Part shown: positions 26,095 to 34,070 of the stretch, one piece after another
How positions within the stretch are numbered: position 1 is the stretch's first letter
How the letters are laid out: every line of letters begins with the position of its first letter
DNA from: Pedobacter sp. PLR
GTDB taxonomy: Bacteria > Bacteroidota > Bacteroidia > Sphingobacteriales > Sphingobacteriaceae
Length of the DNA stretch: 64,000 nucleotides
Direction: 5' to 3'
Assembly (NCBI RefSeq): GCF_026239675.1
Contig: NZ_JAPIVQ010000007.1
Coordinates: forward strand, 248,001-312,000
Program-made: the position numbers and the translations under genes
The notes under the pieces: generated by a model
Told to the model about the DNA's origin: nothing
The model's input: only the letters and a program-made list of their open reading frames with translations
The model's database searches: none

Positions 26095-27033
26095 ATGAAA
26101 ATAGGTCTCGATATAATGGGCGGAGACTATGCTCCTAAAGCTAACGTTTTAGGAGCAATAGCTGCCCATCAATTGTTATCTCCCGGGGAGCACATAGTGT
26201 TGATCGGAGATACGCAGCAGATTAAGCCCCTTCTCACTGAAAACGGATTCAATCCGGATCACTTTGAATATGTTCATACCGAAGAAGTGATTGGTATGGG
26301 CGAACATCCCACTAAGGCTATTGTTCAAAAGCCTAATTCCAGCATTGCTGTCGGCTTTTCCTTACTTAAAGAAGGTAAAATCGATGCTTTTGCGAGCGCC
26401 GGTAATTCTGGTGCAATGCTTGTTGGCGCCGTGTTTAGTGTTAAAACTATTCCGGGAATCATCAGGCCATGTATCATTACAATTCTTCCAAAACTCAGTG
26501 GAGGCTTAGGTTTAATGCTTGATGTTGGCGCAAATGCCGATTGCAAGCCTGATACTTTGCTTCAATTTGGTGCTGTAGGTAGTTTGTATGCTGAATGTAT
26601 GTTTGGTATAGAAAAACCTAAAGTAGCCTTATTAAACATTGGCGAAGAAGATGAAAAAGGCAATATGCTTAGCTTGGCAACTTTCCCTTTAATGAAAGAA
26701 ACCGAACTATTCAACTTTGTGGGTAATGTAGAAGGAAGGGACTTATTCAACGATAAAGCTGACGTGATTGTATGCGATGGATTTACAGGAAATGTGATGC
26801 TGAAACTGGCAGAGTCATTTTATGTATTGACACTAAAAAGAGGATTAAAGGATGATTTCTTTGACCGCTTTAACTACGAAAACTATGGCGGAAGCCCGGT
26901 TCTAGGTGTCAATGCCCCTGTGGTCATAGGTCATGGCATTTCAAGTCCGACAGCAGTCAAAAACATGATTCTTCAGTCAAGAGACATGATTACTACTGGC
27001 TTGGTAGGTAAAATTCAAGCTGCATTTAAATAA
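26095..27033 (+). CDS. plsX: phosphate acyltransferase PlsX
   Basis: PlsX makes acyl-phosphate from acyl-ACP, the donor for PlsY in phospholipid synthesis. The 312-residue protein starts MKIGLDIMGGDYAPKANVLG and includes GNSGAMLVGA, LDVGANADCKPD and CDGFTGNVMLKLAE, all characteristic. It is a peripheral membrane enzyme. fabH begins 11 bp later, which links phospholipid and fatty-acid initiation. Confidence 0.97.
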   Translation: MKIGLDIMGGDYAPKANVLGAIAAHQLLSPGEHIVLIGDTQQIKPLLTENGFNPDHFEYVHTEEVIGMGEHPTKAIVQKPNSSIAVGFSLLKEGKIDAFASAGNSGAMLVGAVFSVKTIPGIIRPCIITILPKLSGGLGLMLDVGANADCKPDTLLQFGAVGSLYAECMFGIEKPKVALLNIGEEDEKGNMLSLATFPLMKETELFNFVGNVEGRDLFNDKADVIVCDGFTGNVMLKLAESFYVLTLKRGLKDDFFDRFNYENYGGSPVLGVNAPVVIGHGISSPTAVKNMILQSRDMITTGLVGKIQAAFK

Positions 27034-27044
27034 GAACATTGAAA

Positions 27045-28034
27045 ATGAATAAAATTCACGCTGCGATTACGGCTGTTAATGGTTACGTACCAGATTACGT
27101 ACTAACTAATAAAGAGCTAGAATCCATTGTAGAAACTACGGACGAATGGATTTTATCCAGAACCGGGATCAAGGAGCGGAGAATATTGAAAGGTGAAGGA
27201 TTGGGTACTTCAGACATGGCAGTTCATGCCGTGAATGGCTTACTTAAAAAACGTGGAATTACTGCAGAAGAGATCGAGCTGATTATCTTTTGTACCACGA
27301 CTCCGGACATGCCTTTCCCTGCTTCAGCAAACATTCTTGCCGACAAAATCGGCGCTAAGAATGCCTGGGGTTATGATTTACAGGCTGCCTGTTCAGGATT
27401 CATCTTCGGATTATCTACAGGAGCACAGTTCATCGAATCCGGTAAACATAAAAAAGTATTGGTTGTTGGTGGCGATAAAATGTCGTCTATCATCAACTAT
27501 CAGGACCGTACTACCTGCATCATTTTTGGTGATGGTTGCGGTGCTGTTCTTTTAGAGCCAAATGAGGAAGGAATGGGCATCCAGGACTCCATCCTGAAAA
27601 GTGATGGTGCGGGCCGTCAATTCCTACACCAAAAAGCTGGCGGTTCTGCCAGACCGGCAAGCCATGAGACTGTGGACAATAATGAGCACGTTGTGCATCA
27701 GGAAGGTCAGGCAGTATTCAAATTTGCGGTTACTAATATGGCAGATGTTGCGGCCGAAATCATGGAACGCAATAGCCTTACTTCTGATGATGTAACCTGG
27801 TTGGTTCCACATCAGGCCAATAAAAGGATCATCGATGCTACGGCATCAAGAATGGGCCTTGGTACAGAAAAGGTAATGATCAACATTCAACGTTACGGAA
27901 ATACCACTAATGGAACGATTCCACTATGTTTATGGGAATGGGAAAGCCAACTTAAAAAAGGCGATAACATCATCCTTGCGGCATTTGGAGGTGGTTTCAC
28001 CTGGGGTTCTGTGTACTTAAAATGGGCTTATTAA
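27045..28034 (+). CDS. fabH: beta-ketoacyl-ACP synthase III
   Basis: FabH condenses acetyl-CoA (or branched acyl-CoA) with malonyl-ACP to start fatty-acid synthesis. The triad is visible: Cys116 in LQAACSGFIFG, His in WLVPHQANKRI and Asn in YGNTTNGTIPL. I start at the ATG at 27045 (329 residues); a TTG two codons upstream is unlikely. Bacteroidota usually make iso-branched fatty acids, so a branched-chain primer is plausible but not readable here. accB and accC follow and supply malonyl-CoA. Confidence 0.97.
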   Translation: MNKIHAAITAVNGYVPDYVLTNKELESIVETTDEWILSRTGIKERRILKGEGLGTSDMAVHAVNGLLKKRGITAEEIELIIFCTTTPDMPFPASANILADKIGAKNAWGYDLQAACSGFIFGLSTGAQFIESGKHKKVLVVGGDKMSSIINYQDRTTCIIFGDGCGAVLLEPNEEGMGIQDSILKSDGAGRQFLHQKAGGSARPASHETVDNNEHVVHQEGQAVFKFAVTNMADVAAEIMERNSLTSDDVTWLVPHQANKRIIDATASRMGLGTEKVMINIQRYGNTTNGTIPLCLWEWESQLKKGDNIILAAFGGGFTWGSVYLKWAY

Positions 28035-28106
28035 ATTTTATAAAATAATTAATCTTAACTTAGATAATTGTTAAGACATACTGTTTTCTCTAAAAAACAC
28101 CAAAAA

Positions 28107-28583
28107 ATGGATATCAAACAAATTCAGGAACTTATTAAATTTGTTTCTCGTTCGGGCGTAAATGAAGTCGCTATTGAGCAGGAAGATTTCAAAATAACGA
28201 TTAAAACCAATCAGGCTCCTACCTACGTTCAGGCAACGGTACCAGCACAGATTGCTCCAGCAGTAGCTCCGGCAGCGGCAGCTCCGCAACCAACTACCCC
28301 AACAGAAACAAAAGCACCTGTTGCTGTGGAAGATGATTCTAAATACATCACCATAAAATCACCAATGATCGGAACTTTCTACCGTTCATCTAGTCCGGAT
28401 AAACCTTCTTTTGTAAATGTAGGTGATGAGTTCCAGGTAGGTAAAGTGATCTGTATTATCGAAGCGATGAAATTGTTCAATGAAATCGAAAGTGAAGTTT
28501 CCGGTAGAATCGTTAAGGTTTTAGTTGAAAATGCTTCTCCGGTAGAATATGACCAACCGTTATTTTTAGTTGAACCGATGTAA
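28107..28583 (+). CDS. accB: biotin carboxyl carrier protein of acetyl-CoA carboxylase
   Basis: AccB carries biotin between the carboxylase and transferase parts of acetyl-CoA carboxylase. From the ATG at 28107 it has 158 residues: an N-terminal helical region (IKQIQELIKFVSRSGVNEV), a Pro/Ala-rich linker at about 45-75, and the biotinyl domain with EAMKLFNEIE, where Lys122 is the biotin site. The frame opens earlier at 28068, but that extension does not match the family. accC starts 56 bp downstream. Confidence 0.96.
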   Translation: MDIKQIQELIKFVSRSGVNEVAIEQEDFKITIKTNQAPTYVQATVPAQIAPAVAPAAAAPQPTTPTETKAPVAVEDDSKYITIKSPMIGTFYRSSSPDKPSFVNVGDEFQVGKVICIIEAMKLFNEIESEVSGRIVKVLVENASPVEYDQPLFLVEPM

Positions 28584-28639
28584 TTCGTTTTGTTGCTTAA
28601 TATACCCCGGCAAAATTCGGGGGGGAAAAGAAAAAATAT

Positions 28640-29980
28640 ATGTTTAAAAAGATACTAATTGCCAACAGGGGCGAGATCGCTTTGCGTATCATCCGTACCT
28701 GTAAAGAAATGGGCATCAAAACCGTAGCTGTTTACTCTACTGCAGACAGAGAGAGTTTACATGTACGTTTTGCTGATGAAGCCGTTTGTATTGGGCCACC
28801 GCCAAGTAAGGATTCTTACCTGAGCATTCCCAATATTATTTCAGCTGCTGAATTAACTAATGCAGATGCCATTCACCCGGGTTACGGTTTCCTTTCTGAG
28901 AACGCTAAGTTTTCTTCAGTTTGCCGTGATTATGGAATTAAATTTATCGGTGCTACACCGGAGCAAATCAACTCAATGGGTGATAAAGCTTCCGCAAAAG
29001 AAACGATGAAAAAAGCAGGTGTTCCAACCATTCCAGGTTCGGAAGGTTTGCTTGACAATTTCAAAGAAGGTATTAAGATAGCCAATGAAATGGGCTACCC
29101 TGTCATCCTTAAAGCTACTGCCGGTGGTGGTGGCCGTGGAATGCGTGTAGTCTGGAAAGATGAAGATTTTGAAAATGCATGGGATAGCGCAAGACAAGAG
29201 TCTGGTGCAGCCTTTGGAAATGATGGTCTTTATTTAGAGAAATATATCGAAGATCCCCGTCACATTGAAATCCAGATTATCGGAGATCAATATGGTAAGG
29301 CTTGTCACTTGTCAGAACGTGATTGTTCTATTCAACGTCGCCATCAAAAGCTGGTTGAAGAAGCTCCATCTCCATTCATGACACCTGAACTTCGGGAGAA
29401 AATGGGTGAAGCAGCCATCAAAGGTGCCATTGCGGTACAATATGAAGGTGCCGGAACAATTGAGTTCCTGGTAGATAAACACCGTAACTTCTACTTCATG
29501 GAGATGAATACCCGTATCCAGGTAGAACACCCGGTAACCGAAGAAGTAATCAACTATGACCTGATCAAAGAACAGATCAAAGTAGCTTCCGGCGTTCCAA
29601 TCTCAGGAAAAAACTATTTACCAAATATGCACGCTATCGAGTGCAGGATCAATGCTGAAGATCCGTTTAACAACTTCAGACCTTGTCCTGGAAGAATTAC
29701 CAATTTCCACTCTCCGGGTGGTCATGGGGTAAGGGTAGATACGCACGTATATGCTGGTTACCAGATTCCTTCAAACTACGATTCAATGATTGCTAAACTA
29801 ATTTGTGTGGCTCAAACCCGCGAAGAAGCTATTAGTACCATGGAGCGTGCTTTAAGTGAATTTGTAATTGAAGGTATTAAAACGACGATTCCATTCCACT
29901 TGAAACTAATGAAAGATCCGAACTTTAGAGCTGGTAATTTTACCACTAAATTCATGGAGACTTTCGAGTTTTCGGAATAA
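28640..29980 (+). CDS. accC: acetyl-CoA carboxylase, biotin carboxylase subunit
   Basis: AccC carboxylates biotin on AccB using ATP and bicarbonate. The 446-residue protein has FKKILIANRGEIALRIIRTC at its start, the glycine-rich ATP loop KATAGGGGRGMRVV, EKYIEDPRHIEIQI and the catalytic MNTRIQVEHPVTE. Length is exactly typical. Two hairpins follow the stop codon, the second a strong terminator. Confidence 0.98.
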   Translation: MFKKILIANRGEIALRIIRTCKEMGIKTVAVYSTADRESLHVRFADEAVCIGPPPSKDSYLSIPNIISAAELTNADAIHPGYGFLSENAKFSSVCRDYGIKFIGATPEQINSMGDKASAKETMKKAGVPTIPGSEGLLDNFKEGIKIANEMGYPVILKATAGGGGRGMRVVWKDEDFENAWDSARQESGAAFGNDGLYLEKYIEDPRHIEIQIIGDQYGKACHLSERDCSIQRRHQKLVEEAPSPFMTPELREKMGEAAIKGAIAVQYEGAGTIEFLVDKHRNFYFMEMNTRIQVEHPVTEEVINYDLIKEQIKVASGVPISGKNYLPNMHAIECRINAEDPFNNFRPCPGRITNFHSPGGHGVRVDTHVYAGYQIPSNYDSMIAKLICVAQTREEAISTMERALSEFVIEGIKTTIPFHLKLMKDPNFRAGNFTTKFMETFEFSE

Positions 29981-29997
29981 CAATTAGTCATAGCATA

Positions 29998-30034
29998 AGC
30001 GGGATTTATACTTGTTACAAAGCAAATTCCCGCT
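29998..30034 (+). terminator. hairpin after accC without T tract
   Basis: AGCGGGA (29998-30004) pairs with TCCCGCT (30028-30034), and the inner bases can extend the stem. It is followed by AATAAAAAC rather than T residues, so it may protect the mRNA 3' end rather than terminate. Confidence 0.5.
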
Positions 30035-30064
30035 AATAAAAACTATTTAGTAGATTTAAAACGT

Positions 30065-30104
30065 AAATACCATTCTAAACAAAATAGAATGGTATTTTTG
30101 TTTT
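30065..30104 (+). terminator. terminator between accC and tatC
   Basis: AAATACCATTCTA (30065-30077) pairs perfectly with TAGAATGGTATTT (30085-30097) over a 7-nt loop, then TTGTTTT. A TAGATTTA -7-like box at 30051-30058 lies just before it, so the hairpin might alternatively sit in the tatC leader. Confidence 0.85.
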
Positions 30105-30117
30105 ACAAATAACGTAC

Positions 30118-31008
30118 ATGAGTGATACTAAGAAAAGGGACCTTATTGGTGCTATAAAAGAAAAAGGAAAAAGTTTAGAGGCAGAAATGTCCTTCTTTGA
30201 TCATATCGATATCCTCCGCAAGCATCTGTTGCGCGCATTAGCAGTAGTTTTATTATTAACAGCCGGAGCTTTTTATTTTACTGATTTCATTTTTAATACC
30301 ATCATTATGGGGCCTAAAAACCCTAATTTCTGGACTTACAGAATGATGTGTAAACTGGTAGAGAAATTTCCTTCTCTGGGCTCCGACCTTTGTATTACGA
30401 AGATCGATGCGAAGATTATCAATACAGAAATGGCAGGTCAGTTTACCCTGCAACTAAATTCCTGTGTGATGGTGGGAATTATCCTGGGTATCCCCTACCT
30501 GTTATTCGAACTTTGGTTGTTTGTGAAACCTGCCCTTCATGAAAATGAAAGAAAGTCAGCAAGTGGTTTTGTCGCATTTGCCTCTTTCCTTTTCTTCCTG
30601 GGGATTATGTTCGGTTACTTCCTGATCTGCCCTTTATCTATCAACTTCCTGACCAATTTCACCGTGAGTCCGGATATTGAAAATACATTTACCATCGATT
30701 CTTACCTGTCATCTGTGATGACCTTAACCATTGGTTCGGGTGTAATCTTCCAGTTGCCGGTGATCATTTATATCTTATCGAAACTAGGCGTCATGACACC
30801 AGCATTTATGCGTGCCAGCAGACGATATTCTACGATATTGATCCTGATCGTTGCAGCAATCGTTACGCCTACTGCAGATCCATATACCATGTTAATCGTA
30901 GCTGCGCCACTATTCTTGCTTTATGAATTGAGTATCTATATTTCAGCAAGTATTGAGCGTAAGAAAAACAAAGAACTTTATGGTGTAGCCAGAATTAGAA
31001 AAAACTAA
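30118..31008 (+). CDS. tatC: twin-arginine translocase subunit TatC
   Basis: TatC is the polytopic receptor of the Tat pathway that exports folded proteins across the inner membrane. The 296-residue protein has a cytosolic N-terminus with the family pattern MSFFDHIDILRKHLLRAL, followed by about six membrane segments. A loop of about 60 residues after the first membrane segment, before QLNSCVMVGIILGIPYLLFE, is longer than in E. coli TatC. The two TatA-type partners lie about 25 kb away at 55.4-56.0 kb on the other strand. rpiB follows after 16 bp. Confidence 0.95.
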   Translation: MSDTKKRDLIGAIKEKGKSLEAEMSFFDHIDILRKHLLRALAVVLLLTAGAFYFTDFIFNTIIMGPKNPNFWTYRMMCKLVEKFPSLGSDLCITKIDAKIINTEMAGQFTLQLNSCVMVGIILGIPYLLFELWLFVKPALHENERKSASGFVAFASFLFFLGIMFGYFLICPLSINFLTNFTVSPDIENTFTIDSYLSSVMTLTIGSGVIFQLPVIIYILSKLGVMTPAFMRASRRYSTILILIVAAIVTPTADPYTMLIVAAPLFLLYELSIYISASIERKKNKELYGVARIRKN

Positions 31009-31024
31009 CCCAATATTTTCGAAG

Positions 31025-31465
31025 ATGTCAACAGCCCCAAAAATGAAAATTGCAATCGGCGCCGACCATGCCGGTTTTGAATACAAAGAATTATTAAAGT
31101 CTTTTCTTGCCGACTACGAGGTGAAAGATTTCGGGACCCATTCTACACAGTCTGTTGACTACCCGGATTTTGCTCACCCTGTGGCATTGGCAGTAGAAAG
31201 CCAGGAATATACCTTTGGTATTCTGGTTTGTGGCAGCGCAAATGGCGTGGCCATTACCGCCAATAAGCACCAGCATATCCGCGCAGCCATTTGCTGGTTG
31301 AACGAGATTGCAGCTTTAGCAAGAGTGCACAACAATGCCAATGTTCTATGTATCCCGGCTAGATTTGTTTCAGAAGAACTGGCAAAAGAAATGACCAGCA
31401 CCTTTTTAAATACTGAATTTGAAGGTGGAAGACATGAGCTTAGGGTCAACAAAATGTCTTGCTAA
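31025..31465 (+). CDS. rpiB: ribose 5-phosphate isomerase B
   Basis: RpiB interconverts ribose-5-P and ribulose-5-P. The 146-residue protein has the N-terminal IAIGADHAGFEYKELLKSFL and the active-site loop GILVCGSANGVAITANKH, where the cysteine is the usual catalytic base. It sits between tatC and an M28 peptidase gene on one probable transcript (gaps of 16 and 19 bp). Confidence 0.95.
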   Translation: MSTAPKMKIAIGADHAGFEYKELLKSFLADYEVKDFGTHSTQSVDYPDFAHPVALAVESQEYTFGILVCGSANGVAITANKHQHIRAAICWLNEIAALARVHNNANVLCIPARFVSEELAKEMTSTFLNTEFEGGRHELRVNKMSC

Positions 31466-31484
31466 TCAAAACTAAAATTAACAG

Positions 31485-33074
31485 ATGAAAAAACATTTAT
31501 TGTACGCCAGTCTCGTACTGACGATGGCTTGTTCTGCTACTGCCCAAAATAAAGATGCAGTGAAGTTCAGTAAAACCATCACCAAAGACAACGCTTATAA
31601 GCACCTTTCCGTACTTGCTTCAGATGCCTATGAAGGTAGAGAAACAGGTAAAAAAGGAGGCTGGATGACGGCTGATTATATCAGGACTTTCTTTCAGAAA
31701 CTGGGTTTAAAAGGTCCGGTAAACGGCGATTACTTTCAGCCGATTGATATGGTTACCATTTCTCTGTCGCAGGTCTTAACGATCAACGGACAGCCTGCGG
31801 AAGCGTTAAAAGATTTCTATGTTGTTCCACAAACCGTTTCAGGTGCGGGTTTCGGCTTTAATACCAGCAGTGTTTTATTCGCCGGTTACGGTTTGAAAAA
31901 GGAAGCTTACAATGATTTTGAAGGTGTAGATGTTGCCGGAAAAGTGGTGATGATCTTCAAAACAGGTGAACCTAATGGTACTGCCGGTTCTACGAACAGC
32001 AGGTCTGTGGCTGCTGCAAAAATAAAATACTTAACCTCACAAAAAGCGGCAGCAGTATTGATCATCGACCCTACGGTAGATGCTATGCCTGAAAACCTTA
32101 AAGCTTACCTGAGCTCACCGGCATTGGTGATGAAAACGAAGGAAGAGCTGGAGAAAATGGATGGTCCGCAGGAAACTCCGGTGATCACTATCGGAACAGT
32201 ACTGGCCAATCAGATCTTTGCTGCAGCAAAAACCAGCGTAACTGACGTTAAAAAGAAAATCGCTGAAAGCGGTAAGCCTGCAACTCAGGAAATCAATGTT
32301 TCAGTTTCAGCCTCTGCGAAGCGGGTAGAAGCGAAAGTGAGAGCAGAAAACGTATTGGGCTTCCTGGAAGGTTCTGATCCTAAGCTTAAGAAAGAAGTAC
32401 TGGTGATTACCGCGCATTATGACCACATCGGTATCACACCGGATGCTAAAGGCGATGATAAAATCAACAATGGCGCAGATGATGATGGCTCTGGTACAAC
32501 CGGTGTATTGATGCTGGCAGAAGCCTTCTCCAAAGCGAAGAAAGCTGGTAAAGGCCCTAAAAGAAGTATCTTGTTCATGACCGTTACCGGTGAAGAAAAA
32601 GGGCTTTTAGGTTCTGAATGGTATTCTGAACATCCGGTATTTCCTTTGGAAAACACAATTACCAACCTGAATATCGATATGATTGGTCGTGGTGATAAAG
32701 AACATCCTGACAATAATTTTGTGTACATCATTGGTTCAGATATGTTGAGCTCTGAGTTAGATCAGATCGGTAAAAAAGCAAATAAAGATTATGTGAACGT
32801 TCATCTTGATGAGACTTACAACAATAGAACCGACCCGAATCGTTACTATTACCGCTCAGATCATTATAACTTTGCGAAACACGGTATTCCGGTGATTTTC
32901 TATTTCAATGGTGTTCATGAGGATTACCATCAGCCGGGAGATGAAATCAGCAAAATCGATTTCCCTATGTTGGCTAAAAGAGCGAAACTGGTTTACTTTA
33001 CAGCATGGGAACTGGCAAATCGTGCCACTCGTCCTAAAGTAGACAAGAACGAAGACGGTAGCAAAAAGAACTAA
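31485..33074 (+). CDS. M28 family zinc aminopeptidase, exported
   Basis: The 529-residue protein has an N-terminal signal. It may be processed by signal peptidase I after ATAQ, or lipidated at the cysteine in LTMACS, since the DUF4292 lipoprotein in this window has a similar LTMAC. A PA-like insert (VVMIFKTGEPNG region) precedes the M28 domain, which shows the zinc ligands in ITAHYDHIG and NNGADDDGSGTTG, the catalytic TGEEKGLLGSEW, NIDMIGRGD and a final HEDYHQPGDE. It probably trims peptides in the periplasm or at the surface. Confidence 0.92.
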   Translation: MKKHLLYASLVLTMACSATAQNKDAVKFSKTITKDNAYKHLSVLASDAYEGRETGKKGGWMTADYIRTFFQKLGLKGPVNGDYFQPIDMVTISLSQVLTINGQPAEALKDFYVVPQTVSGAGFGFNTSSVLFAGYGLKKEAYNDFEGVDVAGKVVMIFKTGEPNGTAGSTNSRSVAAAKIKYLTSQKAAAVLIIDPTVDAMPENLKAYLSSPALVMKTKEELEKMDGPQETPVITIGTVLANQIFAAAKTSVTDVKKKIAESGKPATQEINVSVSASAKRVEAKVRAENVLGFLEGSDPKLKKEVLVITAHYDHIGITPDAKGDDKINNGADDDGSGTTGVLMLAEAFSKAKKAGKGPKRSILFMTVTGEEKGLLGSEWYSEHPVFPLENTITNLNIDMIGRGDKEHPDNNFVYIIGSDMLSSELDQIGKKANKDYVNVHLDETYNNRTDPNRYYYRSDHYNFAKHGIPVIFYFNGVHEDYHQPGDEISKIDFPMLAKRAKLVYFTAWELANRATRPKVDKNEDGSKKN

Positions 33075-33104
33075 AAAGGGAATAGTTATCGTCCTTAAAA
33101 TATT

Positions 33105-33132
33105 AAAAACCTGCCTGGTGCAGGTTTTTTTT
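33105..33132 (+). terminator. terminator after the M28 peptidase gene
   Basis: AAAACCTG (33106-33113) pairs with CAGGTTTT (33121-33128) and is followed by further T residues. It is paired head-to-head with the minus-strand terminator at 33137-33166. Confidence 0.8.
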
Positions 33133-33136
33133 ATAG

Positions 33137-33166
33137 CAAAAAAAACCACCCCGATGTAGAGTGGTT
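33137..33166 (-). terminator. terminator after the GIN-domain gene
   Basis: On the minus strand AACCAC (33166-33161) pairs with GTGGTT (33149-33144) and is followed by a run of T residues. It lies 70 bp downstream of the GIN-domain gene. Confidence 0.65.
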
Positions 33167-33236
33167 CTTCGTAAAACAGGTTCCGTTAGGTGTATCGGCT
33201 CTTTTGGGTATGGTAGGGACCGTGTCTAAGCTATGA

Positions 33237-33773
33237 CTACAATTTTGCGATCACAAAATCATTCAGGTTCAATTTAGAAACGCCATTGTTAACCAATTGG
33301 TGTTCTGCTGATGATCCGCTTAATTTCAAATCAGACTGACCGCTTAGATTGGTGTAAAGACTTCCTACTGTCGCGTTCACATTTGCCTTAGCCTCGTCTT
33401 TTAAGAAGACCTGAAGTACTGCAAGGTCAAAGTTACCACGTGTTTTAACGGTTGCAGTATTGGCCACATCAATTCTTTGCAGGTCTTTTACCTGGATGTA
33501 GATCGTGCTTTGATCACTGGAATTGATGTACAAAGTATATCCTTTTTGTTTCACACTGGTGTTGCTTTCATTCAGCGCATCGTAGCTATTGATGGTTTCT
33601 CTGTTTCCTTGTACCAGTACTACCTTCGCATTTCCGGTGACTACCACTTTATTGAATTTTACCGGCGCAGTGTTGGCTGGTGATTTCTCTTTGGCGATGG
33701 TTGTAAACGCTGAAGAAGTTAAAACGATAGCTGTTAATGTTGAAGCGATTAGAGTTTTGATTGCAGTTTTCAT
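33237..33773 (-). CDS. exported GIN-domain (DUF2807) protein
   Basis: The 178-residue protein has a clear signal peptide (basic start, hydrophobic core to about residue 25, AKEK after the cleavage region). It then has beta-solenoid-like repeats: FNKVVVTGNAKVVLVQG, RIDVANTATVKTRG, VNATVGSLYTNLSGQSDLKLSG. This pattern matches the head GIN domain common in Bacteroidota, found in putative envelope adhesins or structural proteins. No enzyme residues are visible. It is transcribed away from lutB; a 24-bp palindrome lies between the two genes. Confidence 0.8.
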   Translation of the reverse strand: MKTAIKTLIASTLTAIVLTSSAFTTIAKEKSPANTAPVKFNKVVVTGNAKVVLVQGNRETINSYDALNESNTSVKQKGYTLYINSSDQSTIYIQVKDLQRIDVANTATVKTRGNFDLAVLQVFLKDEAKANVNATVGSLYTNLSGQSDLKLSGSSAEHQLVNNGVSKLNLNDFVIAKL

Positions 33774-33876
33774 ATCTTTAATTTTTAAGTTTTTAAGGTT
33801 GTTTTGTAGTTAAGACGTGCTCAAAGGAGAAACGTTTCAGCGGTTTTTGCCGCTTTAGACCATGACAGTGTACCTC

Positions 33877-33928
33877 TCGACGAAATGCCGGAACTTCTCG
33901 ACCAATCGACGAAAATATTTTCGTCGAT
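33877..33928. promoter_or_regulatory. 24-bp perfect palindrome with extra half-sites (putative operator)
   Basis: The palindrome at 33905-33928 has the half-site ATCGACGAAAAT followed directly by its complement. A further copy of TCGACGAAA in direct orientation sits at 33877-33885, and a partial TCGACC at 33898-33903. It lies about 140-155 bp from the starts of both divergent genes (GIN-domain gene and lutB). An AT-centred perfect dyad with repeated half-sites looks like a dimeric regulator site; the regulator is unknown. Confidence 0.5.
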
Positions 33929-34056
33929 ACTCACCTTCCTTTCCTTATATTGTGATTTATGCTTAGGAATTCCTTTCAAATAGCTTTTGGACTTTGCTTT
34001 AAAGCTTTTGATCCTTAAATATGTGATGCAGGTCTCACCCGAAGCTTAATTATTTT

Positions 34057-34064
34057 TATATTTG
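34057..34064 (+). promoter_or_regulatory. -7 box directly before lutB
   Basis: TATATTTG is a perfect -7 element ending 6 bp before the preferred ATG (34071) and right next to another ATG (34065). This implies a leaderless or nearly leaderless mRNA. No convincing -33 box is present. Confidence 0.45.
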
Positions 34065-34070
34065 ATGACG

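Noticed and set aside
28068..28106. N-terminal extension of AccB
   Set aside because: The family start MDIKQIQ is at 28107 and the extension lies in an AT-rich leader.
33838..33855. Small hairpin AGCGG/CCGCT upstream of the GIN-domain gene as a regulator
   Set aside because: Only five pairs and no supporting context.
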